Shown here piece by piece: positions 29,682 to 37,500 of a DNA stretch of 39,429 nucleotides (its first letter is position 1; the number at the start of each line of letters is the position of its first letter). A program made the translations under genes and the position numbers. The DNA comes from a virus. The stretch is from positions 1 through 39,429 of IMG/VR virus record IMGVR_UViG_3300036832_000381, one strand, 5' to 3'. Below the pieces are notes generated by a model. The model was not told where the DNA came from. It saw only the letters and a program-made list of their open reading frames with translations, and searched no databases.

Positions 29682-30298
29682 GAGTCGAGCAGATAGAGAG
29701 GGATAAATGGCGCGGTCTCGACGCCTTGCACGCCCGCGCCGTAGTTGGCGAGTTCGCGCACTTCGTACTGCGCCGCCGCCGCTTGCAAAATGAACGCCTG
29801 CAAGTCGTCAGGCATCTCGGCGAAAGTGGGCCAACCGAGAATCGCATGCACGTTGATACCAGTCAGCTGAGCGATAGCGCTGATCTGAAAGCCCCACGTT
29901 TTCGGGTCTACTGACGACAACAACTGATAAGTCGCCGGGTCTTGTGGCTGATTATTCGCGTCCGCGATCGTGACCACGGCGCGCCCGCGTCTCACCACAA
30001 AATCACTCGGCGTTGGTGGCTGATAGTAAGGATAGCGGTCGAAAATCTGATACCCCCCGCCATAGCCATACGCATACCCGTACGAATAGCCCAAGTCGCC
30101 CGTCCACTCGCGCACCGTCGGCCACACGTCGCGCTGCAAATAATTTTCCGCTGCGTTGATCGCGCCCCCGATGTAACGCTCGATTAGCAAGTCCTCGTCG
30201 GTATTGCTAACGCGCGCGTGCTGCACGAGCAACGGCTTGATCTCGGCGATCAGCGCCGTTCGGTCTTGCTCGAACATGGTGAGTTGGAGCGGGTTCAT
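29657..30298 (-). CDS. Head-tail connector gp6-like protein with Tyr/Gly-rich insert (213 aa)
   Basis: The ATG at 30298 overlaps the stop of the 270-aa gene (ATGA) and is preferred over an in-frame upstream start. The N-terminal half resembles gp6-like connectors: EIKPLLVQHARVSNTDEDLLIERYIGGAINAAENYLQRDVW. The rest carries a C-terminal helix (DDLQAFILQAAAAQYEVRELANYGAG). An unusual Tyr/Gly-rich stretch (YSYGYAYGYGGGYQ) follows the first domain, probably a flexible surface loop. The protein extends the portal channel. Overlap with the adaptor gene continues the tightly packed assembly module. Confidence 0.75.
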   Translation of the reverse strand: MNPLQLTMFEQDRTALIAEIKPLLVQHARVSNTDEDLLIERYIGGAINAAENYLQRDVWPTVREWTGDLGYSYGYAYGYGGGYQIFDRYPYYQPPTPSDFVVRRGRAVVTIADANNQPQDPATYQLLSSVDPKTWGFQISAIAQLTGINVHAILGWPTFAEMPDDLQAFILQAAAAQYEVRELANYGAGVQGVETAPFIPLYLLDSWANLTYA

Positions 30299-31107
30299 TC
30301 CAGCACCACCGCCCACTCAGCCGAGCCGCCGCCGATGTCCGGTGGCGAATAGTTGGTCGATCGCCGACACAGAAACACGCGACCGCTGTGCCGAACAACA
30401 TCGTTGAGGCGATACGATTCATCGGCGGAAAAATTGCCGCGCCAGTTCCAACCGATGCCGTTGGCGCCATCGCGCGGACGCTTAAGCGCCATGCGCCACA
30501 CGACAGCAGCAGCGGGCGTGCCGGGTGTCAGTCCCTTCGATGGCGCGATGGCTGCCCATAGCGTGCCGTCATGCGTAACCCAATCGCCGACCGTGTACTC
30601 CGCATCGTCGACGAAGACTTCGCGATAGCGGAATCCATCACCAGGTGGGCCGCGCTGCTCGGCGAGTTTCGCCAAGGCTGGTTCAACGCGCTGATCGAGT
30701 AACGCTCCCAAGCGACTATCGATGTCGGCGAAACCGCGCTCGATGCGCGCGCTGAGTTCATCGCTAGTCGCGGCGATGACGCCGTCCATCACTTCGCGTT
30801 GCACCATGCCACCGATCGTCGCCTCGATCGTGGTGAGCATGCTGCCCAACGCGGCCATCGATACCCGCAGCGTTTCCATTTTTGCATCGAACGCGGCATT
30901 GAGTTCGTGAATCGCGGCGTTCAAAGCGTCGAGATCGCCATTCAATTTCGATTGAACGTGATCGAGCATTGAGCGCGTGACTGCGGCTTCGGTCACCGCT
31001 GCGACGCTGGTTCTCAACTGCACGATGCTGCCGAGTATCGGCGTGTTAGCGCGACGAATGGCGTCGACAGTTTCGCGCGCAAAAGCGCTTGCGAGTTCGG
31101 GAGTCAT
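30295..31107 (-). CDS. Coiled-coil protein with two CBM5/12-like modules (270 aa)
   Basis: Residues ~1-150 are an Ala-rich helical coiled-coil region (FARETVDAIRRANTPILGSIVQLRTSVAAVTEAAVTRSMLDH...). After RGPPGDGFR come two small modules, each with an acidic-aromatic start, a DxV core and a closing Trp. The first is YTVGDWVTHDGTLWAAIAPSKG...VWRMAL, the second YRLNDVVRHSGRVFLCRRSTNY...EWAVVLE. They resemble chitinase-type carbohydrate-binding modules (CBM5/12). Position between portal (ATGA overlap at 31104) and connector is surprising for a carbohydrate binder. It may be a head decoration or neck fibre that reaches out of the virion. Confidence 0.65.
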   Translation of the reverse strand: MTPELASAFARETVDAIRRANTPILGSIVQLRTSVAAVTEAAVTRSMLDHVQSKLNGDLDALNAAIHELNAAFDAKMETLRVSMAALGSMLTTIEATIGGMVQREVMDGVIAATSDELSARIERGFADIDSRLGALLDQRVEPALAKLAEQRGPPGDGFRYREVFVDDAEYTVGDWVTHDGTLWAAIAPSKGLTPGTPAAAVVWRMALKRPRDGANGIGWNWRGNFSADESYRLNDVVRHSGRVFLCRRSTNYSPPDIGGGSAEWAVVLE

Positions 31108-32492
31108 GCCGCCTCCGGTATCGCCTCATGCAAATGGTCGGAAAAACGCACGTACGAAGCGACAAGATCGTCTTCGCTTGTCGGCGGTGGCCCCGGTGGT
31201 GGTTCGGGCGGCTTGAGCGCCGGGGGCGCGACGTTGCTGCCATCCAGCGTCGACAGTGGCGCGTACTGGATTTGCATCATTGGCTCGTCGCCGCCTTCGA
31301 CGCTTGCCAATCCTTCCTTCGCGCGTGCTTCGTTGATGCACAGGAAACCGGACGTGATCCCTTCGCGATAGGCCGCGAAGCGCACGTCAAGATCGGTGCG
31401 CAGAATGGCGTCGACATCGAATTCCAGTTCCACACCTTTCGCCAATCCGAACGCCGCCGCGAAGCGCGCTTCCAACGCCTCAAGATGGTATTGCAGGCAG
31501 CCGGAATAGTAGGTGCGCATCAGCGTTTCGCTGTTGCGATACGTCACCTTGTCGAGTTCGCCGAGCAGAAACCCCGGTACGCGATAGACGCGCGCAACAT
31601 CGCTGATTCCCCATTTCAGCAATTCGAGCAACTGCGAATCCACCGCCGAGATCGTGATCGCTTCCCACTTCAGGCCGTCGCCAAGCATCGCGGTTTTGCC
31701 TGTCTGTCCCGGCCCGTAATTTTTGTCCCACTCGGCGCGCAGTCGATCGGCCAATTCCTTCGACACTTTGCCGGGCGCGGTGAGCAGACCGGACGGTCGC
31801 CCCATGTTCGCGAAAAATTCTGCGGCCGATTGCCCGGCGCGTAGCCCGACCGTCGCCGCGAGTGCAGCTGCGTAGAGCGGCGTCACACCGACTAACGGAT
31901 GATCCACGCACATGACCCGGTGATGAATGATCTCGCTCTGCGGAATCACATAACGTCCGTCCTCACCCGGCGGTGAAAGATCGGACACCAGCGCGATCGA
32001 TTGTGAATGTGAGACCTGATAGAAAACATCGCCAGTGACCGCGACCAGCGGGCGCACAAAATACGGGTTGAGTACATCCATGCGGGACACCATGCCGCGC
32101 CCGTCGCGCGTGATCAGCGCATAAGCATTGCCAGCGAGCAAGAGGCTCACCATGAAATAGGCGAAAAAATCGATATGCGTTTGATACGGGTTCGGGTATT
32201 GCAGCATCGCCTGTATCGGATGATCGGAGGCCAGCGTTCGCCCGCCTTTCGGCAGCGTGCGCCAGACATTAATCGGCAGCTTCGATACGTCGGACGAAAT
32301 GATGTTTACGCAGCTGTAGACCGCCGAGAACGACAACAGCGGCGGCGCGGGCATAGCAATCACATTCTGTTGCCATGCGCCTGGAAACGATTCACGAATG
32401 ACGCCGCCGATGGTGCCACTGACGCGCGGTCCAGTCGGCGCTGGCAGCATGCCCACCGCAGCGCGCGGCTTGATCTTCGGCTTTGCGTTCAT
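31104..32492 (-). CDS. Portal protein (HK97 family)
   Basis: This 462-residue protein forms the dodecameric ring at the unique head vertex. Typical portal features are SFSAVYSCVNIISSDVSKLPINVWRT (clip-side helix start), FMVSLLLAGNAYALITRDGRG, PTTPLYAAALAATVGLRAGQSAAEFFANMGRPSGLL (helices near the wing), TISAVDSQLLELLKWGISDVARVYRVPGFLLGEL and EARFAAAFGLAKG. The C-terminus is Pro-rich (EPPPGPPPTSEDD) and presumably flexible. The ATG overlaps the stop of the small preceding gene (ATGA). Downstream are the CBM-like protein and the connectors, upstream the capsid gene. The order is the HK97 pattern reversed onto the minus strand. Confidence 0.93.
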   Translation of the reverse strand: MNAKPKIKPRAAVGMLPAPTGPRVSGTIGGVIRESFPGAWQQNVIAMPAPPLLSFSAVYSCVNIISSDVSKLPINVWRTLPKGGRTLASDHPIQAMLQYPNPYQTHIDFFAYFMVSLLLAGNAYALITRDGRGMVSRMDVLNPYFVRPLVAVTGDVFYQVSHSQSIALVSDLSPPGEDGRYVIPQSEIIHHRVMCVDHPLVGVTPLYAAALAATVGLRAGQSAAEFFANMGRPSGLLTAPGKVSKELADRLRAEWDKNYGPGQTGKTAMLGDGLKWEAITISAVDSQLLELLKWGISDVARVYRVPGFLLGELDKVTYRNSETLMRTYYSGCLQYHLEALEARFAAAFGLAKGVELEFDVDAILRTDLDVRFAAYREGITSGFLCINEARAKEGLASVEGGDEPMMQIQYAPLSTLDGSNVAPPALKPPEPPPGPPPTSEDDLVASYVRFSDHLHEAIPEAA

Positions 32493-32728
32493 TCGAATGC
32501 CCGGCCGCGCATGCCGCTGCGTCGCTTGTGACGCGCCTTCCCGATCGGGGGCGCCGACGGCGGCGGTTGTTCGAGTGCAGAAAGCTTTTCGACGCGCCCC
32601 TCGCGGACAAGAGCATCACCGAACGCGTCGCCAATGGTAAAAATCGAACCCTTTGCGTACATCACGCGCCCGCCGACGATCACGTCGGCGAGCGCGCGAT
32701 AGCGCAACTGACGTTGCAACTTGACCAC
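32489..32728 (-). CDS. Small protein between capsid and portal (79 aa)
   Basis: The GTG start follows the capsid stop by 2 nt and its stop overlaps the portal ATG. The N-terminal half (QLRYRALADVIVGGRVMYAKGSIFTIGDAFGDALVREGRVEKL) looks like a compact beta-rich module. Its C-terminal half is Pro/Arg/Lys-rich and presumably disordered. Small genes here are often head decoration or assembly factors. No family is identified. Confidence 0.65.
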   Translation of the reverse strand: MVKLQRQLRYRALADVIVGGRVMYAKGSIFTIGDAFGDALVREGRVEKLSALEQPPPSAPPIGKARHKRRSGMRGRAFE

Positions 32729-32730
32729 GG

Positions 32731-34122
32731 CTAGTACGGAGTGCCGGTCAGCAGTTGCACCGCTTGCGGATAACGCCGCATCCAGTAGATGTAGCGCTCT
32801 GCCTTAATGCCGATCAGGTTTTGCTGCCAGAGTGAAGTCAGCGGAGCCGGTGGCGTGGCTGGCGTGGTGTCGAGTTGAATCGACGCCTCGCGCGACACGT
32901 CGAGCGATACGCCGCCATCGTCGGCAAGAAAAATCTGCCGTTGATCCAACAGCACGATCATGCCGAGAAACCCCGGACCAACACCGAGCGGCACAGAGTT
33001 AGAGGTTATGATCGGAAAGCCTAGAAGCGTGTTGGCCGTAGACACCGACGGAAACGCCGGTTGATCCATCGCTCCGCGCAGCAACCCGAGATAGATTTGC
33101 GAGCGCGCGTTCATGATCCACGCGGGCGCGTCCATCGGAATTCCCGCCCCCGACATATTCGCCAGCATGGTGCCGAGGTCGGCGGTCACCTGCGCCACCG
33201 TCGAGCCGGTCGACGCAATCGGCGTGACGCCGTTGGTGATCGACCCCGGATTGACATTGGCGACCGGCGCATTGGCCGGGTCGATGAATTGCTTGTCGAG
33301 AAATTGCCCGATCGCCAACACCATGTCATCGGTAACGACCATTTCCGCCGACGGATCGCTGAAGCGCGCAAGCTCTTCGGTCATGGCGACGATCACGGCA
33401 ACTTTGGTGAATGGCATCGTCACCGCGTCCAAGGTCAAGTCGCCGACAGGCTTGCTCATTCCCTGACCAACCCAACCCGCCGTTGACACACCGCTGAGTT
33501 GGCGAATCATGCGCGTGTTGAACGGCACGCGACGCAGGTCCGGCAGTTTCCCGAGAATGGTTTTCGGGCGCAGCAGTTCGATGAACTCGCTCGCCATCGT
33601 CTGCGCATAGACGAGCACGCCCGCCCATGCCGGGTTCGTCGTTGTTGCGGCTGACGACGCTGCGCGCGTCTGCGCGACGAAGGACTCGGCACCACCACAT
33701 TGCCCGATAGCGCGAAACAGTTCCGCCAGTTGCGGCGTCGTGTCGCGCCAATAATTTCGCGCGATCTGCTCCGCTTGCATCATGTTGCCCTTCGACGCGA
33801 TCAGCGCCATGACGTAGCGCGCGAACGCTGTGCCTTTGGGCAACTGCTTGTCTTTCATCTGAATGACCGGCACCGCCTCGACGCTCTGCACGCTGGAAAC
33901 GGCCGGGCGCGCCGAAGCTGCGACCAACTTTTCCTGCGATTCGAGTCGTTCGATGTGAGCGTTAACCGTTTCGGTCTCGGTCTTGAACTTGTCGAAAGAC
34001 TTCGTCTCTTCGTCGGTGAAGGTGCGATCTTCCGCGGCTGCTACGTCGACGGTTTCTTGCATTCCATGGAGCGCTGCATCGCGACGTGCGCGCATTGCTG
34101 CCAGTTGTTCAGCGATTGTCAT
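32731..34122 (-). CDS. Major capsid protein (HK97 fold)
   Basis: This 463-residue capsid subunit has a long N-terminal helical delta-type segment (~1-110, AEQLAAMRARRDAALHGMQETVDVAAAEDRTFTDEE) that the prohead protease would remove. The HK97 core runs from about residue 130 to the C-terminus. It contains WRDTTPQLAELFRAIGQCGG, AGVLVYAQTMASEFIELLRPKTILGKLPDLRRVPFNTRMIRQL, the TMPFTKVAVIVAMTEELARFSDPSAEM E-loop region, DKQFIDPANAPVANVNPGSITNGVTPI, and a PITSNSVPLG/AERYIYW end. This order is characteristic. A protease gene lies just upstream, typical of HK97 maturation. Confidence 0.93.
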   Translation of the reverse strand: MTIAEQLAAMRARRDAALHGMQETVDVAAAEDRTFTDEETKSFDKFKTETETVNAHIERLESQEKLVAASARPAVSSVQSVEAVPVIQMKDKQLPKGTAFARYVMALIASKGNMMQAEQIARNYWRDTTPQLAELFRAIGQCGGAESFVAQTRAASSAATTTNPAWAGVLVYAQTMASEFIELLRPKTILGKLPDLRRVPFNTRMIRQLSGVSTAGWVGQGMSKPVGDLTLDAVTMPFTKVAVIVAMTEELARFSDPSAEMVVTDDMVLAIGQFLDKQFIDPANAPVANVNPGSITNGVTPIASTGSTVAQVTADLGTMLANMSGAGIPMDAPAWIMNARSQIYLGLLRGAMDQPAFPSVSTANTLLGFPIITSNSVPLGVGPGFLGMIVLLDQRQIFLADDGGVSLDVSREASIQLDTTPATPPAPLTSLWQQNLIGIKAERYIYWMRRYPQAVQLLTGTPY

Positions 34123-34149
34123 GATTCGTCCTTGGTTGGAGTGGGTGAA

Positions 34150-34746
34150 TTACCGTTTGTGGTCGGCGACGCCCAACCGCAGAATCGTGATTTGCGCGCG
34201 CGCAACATCGAGTTGCGATCCCGACGCGGATCGAAACAGAGCGCGGCGAATCTCCGGGGAAAACGAACGTGCAAGCGTCAACGCATTCGGGTTTGCTGGA
34301 ATGCTGACGATGGAATTTTCAAGCAACTGTTGACCGACCCATTCATAGCCGCCGGTCCACTCGTTGGTTTTCGGGTCTTTGATCTCGTTCGGTTCCTTTG
34401 TTGGCTGGAATCCGACGGAGACGGCCTTCAGAATTTTCTGATCGACCAGTGCGCGCACGGCATCGACCATCGGAGTCGTGCCCGGCGCACCGAGCGTGAT
34501 GTCAGCGATTAGTTTCTTGCCGGTGACGCGGACCTCGGCGGTGCCGACTGGGTCGGTCGCTGAATGACCGAATAGAACGATGGGATTCTTGCGATACTCG
34601 TCCAGCTCCCATCCGTCGACGCGAATGATGTCGCCGTAGCGATCGACTGATTCGTCGCTGGCGACCACGGACAGTTTGCCCGCGCCTGTGATCTCGGCGG
34701 CGCGAACCTCACGATACTGAACACCGACTGGAACGGCGCGACGCAT
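34150..34746 (-). CDS. Prohead protease (S78 family)
   Basis: This 198-residue maturation protease has catalytic His61 in VLFGHSA and Ser110 in AVSVGF, plus the usual VASDESVDRYGDIIRVDGW start and NSIVSIPANPNAL end. It cleaves the capsid delta domain. The ATG lacks a Shine-Dalgarno site and follows a hairpin of the tandem leader element. The frame is also open upstream to a TGA at 34864-34866, but no ATG, GTG or TTG occurs in between. Its start may therefore depend on leader structure or on slippage from a 20-codon frame. The gene sits between TerL and capsid, the standard position. Confidence 0.9.
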   Translation of the reverse strand: MRRAVPVGVQYREVRAAEITGAGKLSVVASDESVDRYGDIIRVDGWELDEYRKNPIVLFGHSATDPVGTAEVRVTGKKLIADITLGAPGTTPMVDAVRALVDQKILKAVSVGFQPTKEPNEIKDPKTNEWTGGYEWVGQQLLENSIVSIPANPNALTLARSFSPEIRRALFRSASGSQLDVARAQITILRLGVADHKR

Positions 34747-34750
34747 GGCG

Positions 34751-34769
34751 CGGTCTCCCGAAGAGACCG
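34751..34769 (-). other. Hairpin just before the protease start
   Basis: CGGTCTC (34751-34757, plus strand) pairs with GAGACCG (34763-34769), a perfect 7-bp stem with a 5-nt loop. It ends 4 nt before the ATG at 34746, so it could block or pause translation. It is the 3' hairpin of leader copy B. Confidence 0.6.
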
Positions 34770-34820
34770 GACCCCATTCCGTCGCTCTTGAAACCGAACT
34801 AGTCGCTGTGGGGGTTACTT
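34767..34820 (-). other. Leader element copy B (tandem repeat, upstream of protease)
   Basis: On the minus strand this element begins AAGTAACCCCCACAGCG and ends GAGCGACGGAATGGGGTCCGG (last 21 nt split by a variable centre). ACCCC and GGGGT can pair. The copy is 54 nt; copy A is 50 nt, with the difference in the centre only. Copy B is followed by a 7-bp hairpin and then the protease ATG. Confidence 0.6.
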
Positions 34821-34877
34821 GCTCGGGCGCGGAAACGCTTTGCGTTCCTGCGGGGGCGGGCGATCACGACTAGACAT
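34815..34877 (-). CDS. Putative 20-codon leader ORF between the two elements
   Basis: An ATG at 34877 begins a 20-residue frame rich in Arg, Pro and Lys (MSSRDRPPPQERKAFPRPSK) that ends with TAA inside copy B. It has no evident ribosome binding site. It could be a leader peptide coupling translation to the structure upstream of the protease, or a chance frame. A -1 shift near its end would enter the protease frame. Confidence 0.25.
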   Translation of the reverse strand: MSSRDRPPPQERKAFPRPSK

Positions 34878-34891
34878 GGAGGCAAACCCAA

Positions 34892-34920
34892 CTCGTTGTG
34901 GAAATTCTCTCCACCACGAG
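34892..34920 (-). other. Hairpin following leader copy A
   Basis: CTCGT/ACGAG and GTGGA/TCCAC arms pair with one internal mismatch around a 7-nt loop. It occupies the same place relative to copy A as the CGGTCTC hairpin does relative to copy B, though the sequences differ. Preserved structure with changed sequence favours an RNA explanation. Confidence 0.5.
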
Positions 34921-34970
34921 CCGGACCCCATTCCGTCGCTCGATCAGGCTAGGCGCTGTGGGGGTTACTT
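34921..34970 (-). other. Leader element copy A (tandem repeat)
   Basis: Copy A lies 150 nt upstream of copy B and shares 16-17 identical nt at the start (AAGTAACCCCCACAGCG) and 20 at the end. The middle differs by 4 nt in length, which breaks any common reading frame, so the conservation is at nucleic-acid level. A perfect 7-bp hairpin (34971-34987) precedes it, right after the TerL stop. Confidence 0.6.
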
Positions 34971-34987
34971 CTCGCCGTGCCGGCGAG
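34971..34987 (-). other. Hairpin after the large terminase stop
   Basis: CTCGCCG and CGGCGAG form a perfect 7-bp stem with a 3-nt loop, 9 nt beyond the terminase stop codon and immediately before leader copy A. It lacks a T-tract, so it is more likely part of the leader structure than a terminator. Confidence 0.5.
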
Positions 34988-34996
34988 TGTCGCGCG

Positions 34997-37039
34997 CTAG
35001 GTATGGACGGCAACATTACTCGCAGTGTTTTCGTCCGTCAAGAACAACATCGACGGCGCCCGCTCGGTGCAGTCGAGAAACATTCGCCGCCCAAGCGCGG
35101 TGAGTGTCGCCACTAGCCCATCGATTTTCACCAACGGATCGTCTTTATTTTTGCGCGGGAAAATGTTGCCCTTCATGTCTTCCTGCACCATGACGCATCC
35201 AACATTCCACGCCAACACCGGATTGGCGTTGTGATGCAAGCGACCGGACAGCGCGAGCGCTTCGATTTCCTTCATCGGCGGCGAAAAGTTTCCGACTGTC
35301 GGTCGATACTCGATCACGGGAATTCCAACGTTGTCCAGGTTGCTTGCCATCATTCGCGCCTGCCACGGATCGTAGGCCACGTCGACGATCCTGAAGTCGT
35401 TGTTGTCTTCGATCACCGTGGCTTCGATCAAGCTTAGGTCGTTGGCCTCGCCGGGCACGATGTGAATCCAGCCATCCTGAACCCATCCCGAATACGCGTC
35501 GTTGCGCTCGACGCTGGCCTCGGGAAGAAAAAAATCCACGAATAAATAATAATGCCGCACGCCTTCGATGTCGCGCCAAAACAAACGCGTTTTCGCGGCG
35601 AGGTCGACCTTGGTCGCGAGGTCCAACCCGACGATGCACTCGTCGCCCTTGAAATCGTCAATGCTCAAACTCGGATCGCCGCACGCATCCCACACCTGCA
35701 TATCCATCCATAGCACAGCGGTGGAGGTCCAGATGTTCAAGTGCTTTTGCTTGAAAGCGTTTTGCCGAGAGGCTGATTGTTGCGCTTGATGGCATAGGTT
35801 GGCGATTGCATCAGGCATCACGCTGACATCCCAATTCGGGTTCGCCTTGATCCACGTTTTTTCGTCGCGCCAGTCGTCGTCTTTGTCGACCGTGTAGATC
35901 ACCGCAAAAAATTGTTCGTCCTCAAACTTGCGCTCGAGGATTCGCTGCGCGTACTGCCATTGCTCGTAACCGATAGACGACTGATTGCTGGCGGCGGTGG
36001 TTATGCCAATCATCATCGGCTGCGTGCGCTTGCCGGTCGCGGTCTGCAACACGTCGAACACTTCCCCGTTTTTGTGCTGCGCGAGTTCATCGAGCACTGC
36101 AAAGTGGACGTTCAGGCCGTCAAGGGATGTTGCGTCGCGCGACAGCGGGCGAAACGTCCCGGCGTTGCTCTCTTGCGCGATGGCGTGCGCATTGACGGTG
36201 ACGCCATAACGCGATCGAAACTCGGGCGCGCGTTCGGCCATGCGTTGCGCAGTGTCGAATACCAGACGCGCCTGTTGTCGGGTCACTGCCGCCGCGTACA
36301 CTTCGGACCCGCCCTCGCCGTCTAGCGCCAGCATGTAAAGCGCAAGCGGCGCGGCCAGCGTGGTCTTCCCGTTGCCGCGTGGCACGTAGCAGAGAACGTA
36401 TCGAAAGCGTCGCGCCCCGGTCTGCGCGTTGACCCACCCGAATGCGGACACGACCATGAAGCGCTGCCACGGCATGAGCACCAGTCGACGGCGCGCGCGC
36501 GGTCCCTTGATTTCGCGGAACAGCTGCAAAACGCGACAGACGCGTTCGGCTTTCGCGAAGTCAAAAGTATATTTCCAATCCGACTTGCCAATGCGTGCCC
36601 AATCACGCTCGTGCCGCTCGCATGCGAGTTGCACCAGCCGCCCGGTCGGGATGCGTTTGGCGAGCACGTCGCGCACGTACTGAAACGCCGACGCGCAATT
36701 CGGGTACCCGCGCTCGGCCAGCTCGATCAGGTCAACGTCAAGTCGTTGCGCCGGTCGCTTCGTCGATTCATCAACGGCATCCGAAGCCGCTAGTTCGTCC
36801 TCGGTCGGCTTTTGCCATGCTCGATGCGATGTCTGCCGTTTGCGCTCTGCATCAAGTAGCGCATCAACACGCTCTGGATCACTGAGCAGCGATTTGACTT
36901 CCGTCGCGCTCGGTTTCTTGATCGCTGCCTGTCTTACTTTGCTTCGAGCGCGATCTCTCTCTCGCTGCGCCGATTTTGCATCGGCAGCGGTCGCGTATTT
37001 TCTCGGTCGCCCACGTCCGCGCTTTTCAATCAATGTCAT
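34997..37039 (-). CDS. terL: Terminase large subunit with AT-hook N-terminal extension (680 aa)
   Basis: This packaging motor pumps DNA into the prohead and cuts it. I start at the ATG at 37039. Walker A is RGNGKT (221-226), Walker B HFAVLDE (312-318), with the coupling helix following. The nuclease domain begins at GLDLATKVDLAA, with a later VDVAYDPWQARMMASNLDNVGIPV segment. The N-terminal ~105 residues are an extension not typical of Terminase_1 proteins. It opens with an AT-hook (RGRGRPRK, residues 7-14) followed by a basic helix (YATAADAKSAQRERDRARSK). The start lies 14 nt inside the small terminase end. Length exceeds the usual ~560-580 by about this extension. Confidence 0.92.
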   Translation of the reverse strand: MTLIEKRGRGRPRKYATAADAKSAQRERDRARSKVRQAAIKKPSATEVKSLLSDPERVDALLDAERKRQTSHRAWQKPTEDELAASDAVDESTKRPAQRLDVDLIELAERGYPNCASAFQYVRDVLAKRIPTGRLVQLACERHERDWARIGKSDWKYTFDFAKAERVCRVLQLFREIKGPRARRRLVLMPWQRFMVVSAFGWVNAQTGARRFRYVLCYVPRGNGKTTLAAPLALYMLALDGEGGSEVYAAAVTRQQARLVFDTAQRMAERAPEFRSRYGVTVNAHAIAQESNAGTFRPLSRDATSLDGLNVHFAVLDELAQHKNGEVFDVLQTATGKRTQPMMIGITTAASNQSSIGYEQWQYAQRILERKFEDEQFFAVIYTVDKDDDWRDEKTWIKANPNWDVSVMPDAIANLCHQAQQSASRQNAFKQKHLNIWTSTAVLWMDMQVWDACGDPSLSIDDFKGDECIVGLDLATKVDLAAKTRLFWRDIEGVRHYYLFVDFFLPEASVERNDAYSGWVQDGWIHIVPGEANDLSLIEATVIEDNNDFRIVDVAYDPWQARMMASNLDNVGIPVIEYRPTVGNFSPPMKEIEALALSGRLHHNANPVLAWNVGCVMVQEDMKGNIFPRKNKDDPLVKIDGLVATLTALGRRMFLDCTERAPSMLFLTDENTASNVAVHT

Positions 37040-37499
37040 CCCACGACGAGGCGCTCGGCACCGATCCATTCATCGGCGGCGCGTGTTTCAGCCGACCAAG
37101 CGGCGAGAAACCTAGCTCGAACATCAACTTTCGCACTGCTTCGTCATGTGCCTTGTACGCGTAAAAATACGGTTGCAGAATTGGTTTGGTCGATTTTGGA
37201 TGACGCATCACCGGGCCGAATTCCTTTAGCTTCGCGAACGACTTGTCACGCATCACGATCTGACGCGCGAGCGTGGCGATCATGATGCCATCGGGACGAC
37301 CATGTACCGCTGGCAAAACGAACTCGGCGACTAGAAAATCGTAAACGCGTTTTTCGTCATCATCGAGCACTTCCCACGGCGGTAGAAAAGGCGTGCGATC
37401 CTTTGGTCGCACCGCCGCGTCATCGCGCACCTTGCTCGCGTCGTGACGTGCGGTGCCGTTTAGTAATTTTAGAACCGCACTGCTGCGATGTCTGCCCAT
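37026..37499 (-). CDS. terS: Terminase small subunit (P27-like, 157 aa)
   Basis: This 157-residue small terminase recognises the packaging site and recruits TerL, whose gene begins 14 nt before this one ends. The P27-like pattern is seen in GRHRSSAVLKLLNGTARHDASKVRDDAAVR, PPWEVLDDDEKRVYDFLVAEFVLP and the FYAYKAHDEAVRKLMFELGFSPLGRLK end. The basic N-terminus fits DNA recognition. The start follows a large gap-free module of ParB, ABC-GNAT and TerS, which suggests shared expression. The downstream AT-hook of TerL may add further DNA contact. Confidence 0.8.
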   Translation of the reverse strand: MGRHRSSAVLKLLNGTARHDASKVRDDAAVRPKDRTPFLPPWEVLDDDEKRVYDFLVAEFVLPAVHGRPDGIMIATLARQIVMRDKSFAKLKEFGPVMRHPKSTKPILQPYFYAYKAHDEAVRKLMFELGFSPLGRLKHAPPMNGSVPSASSWDDID

Positions 37500-37500
37500 G

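Noticed and set aside
34747-34996. Hammerhead or other known self-cleaving ribozyme
   Set aside because: CUGAUGA and GAAA core elements are not present in the right order. I could not match it to a known ribozyme or riboswitch.
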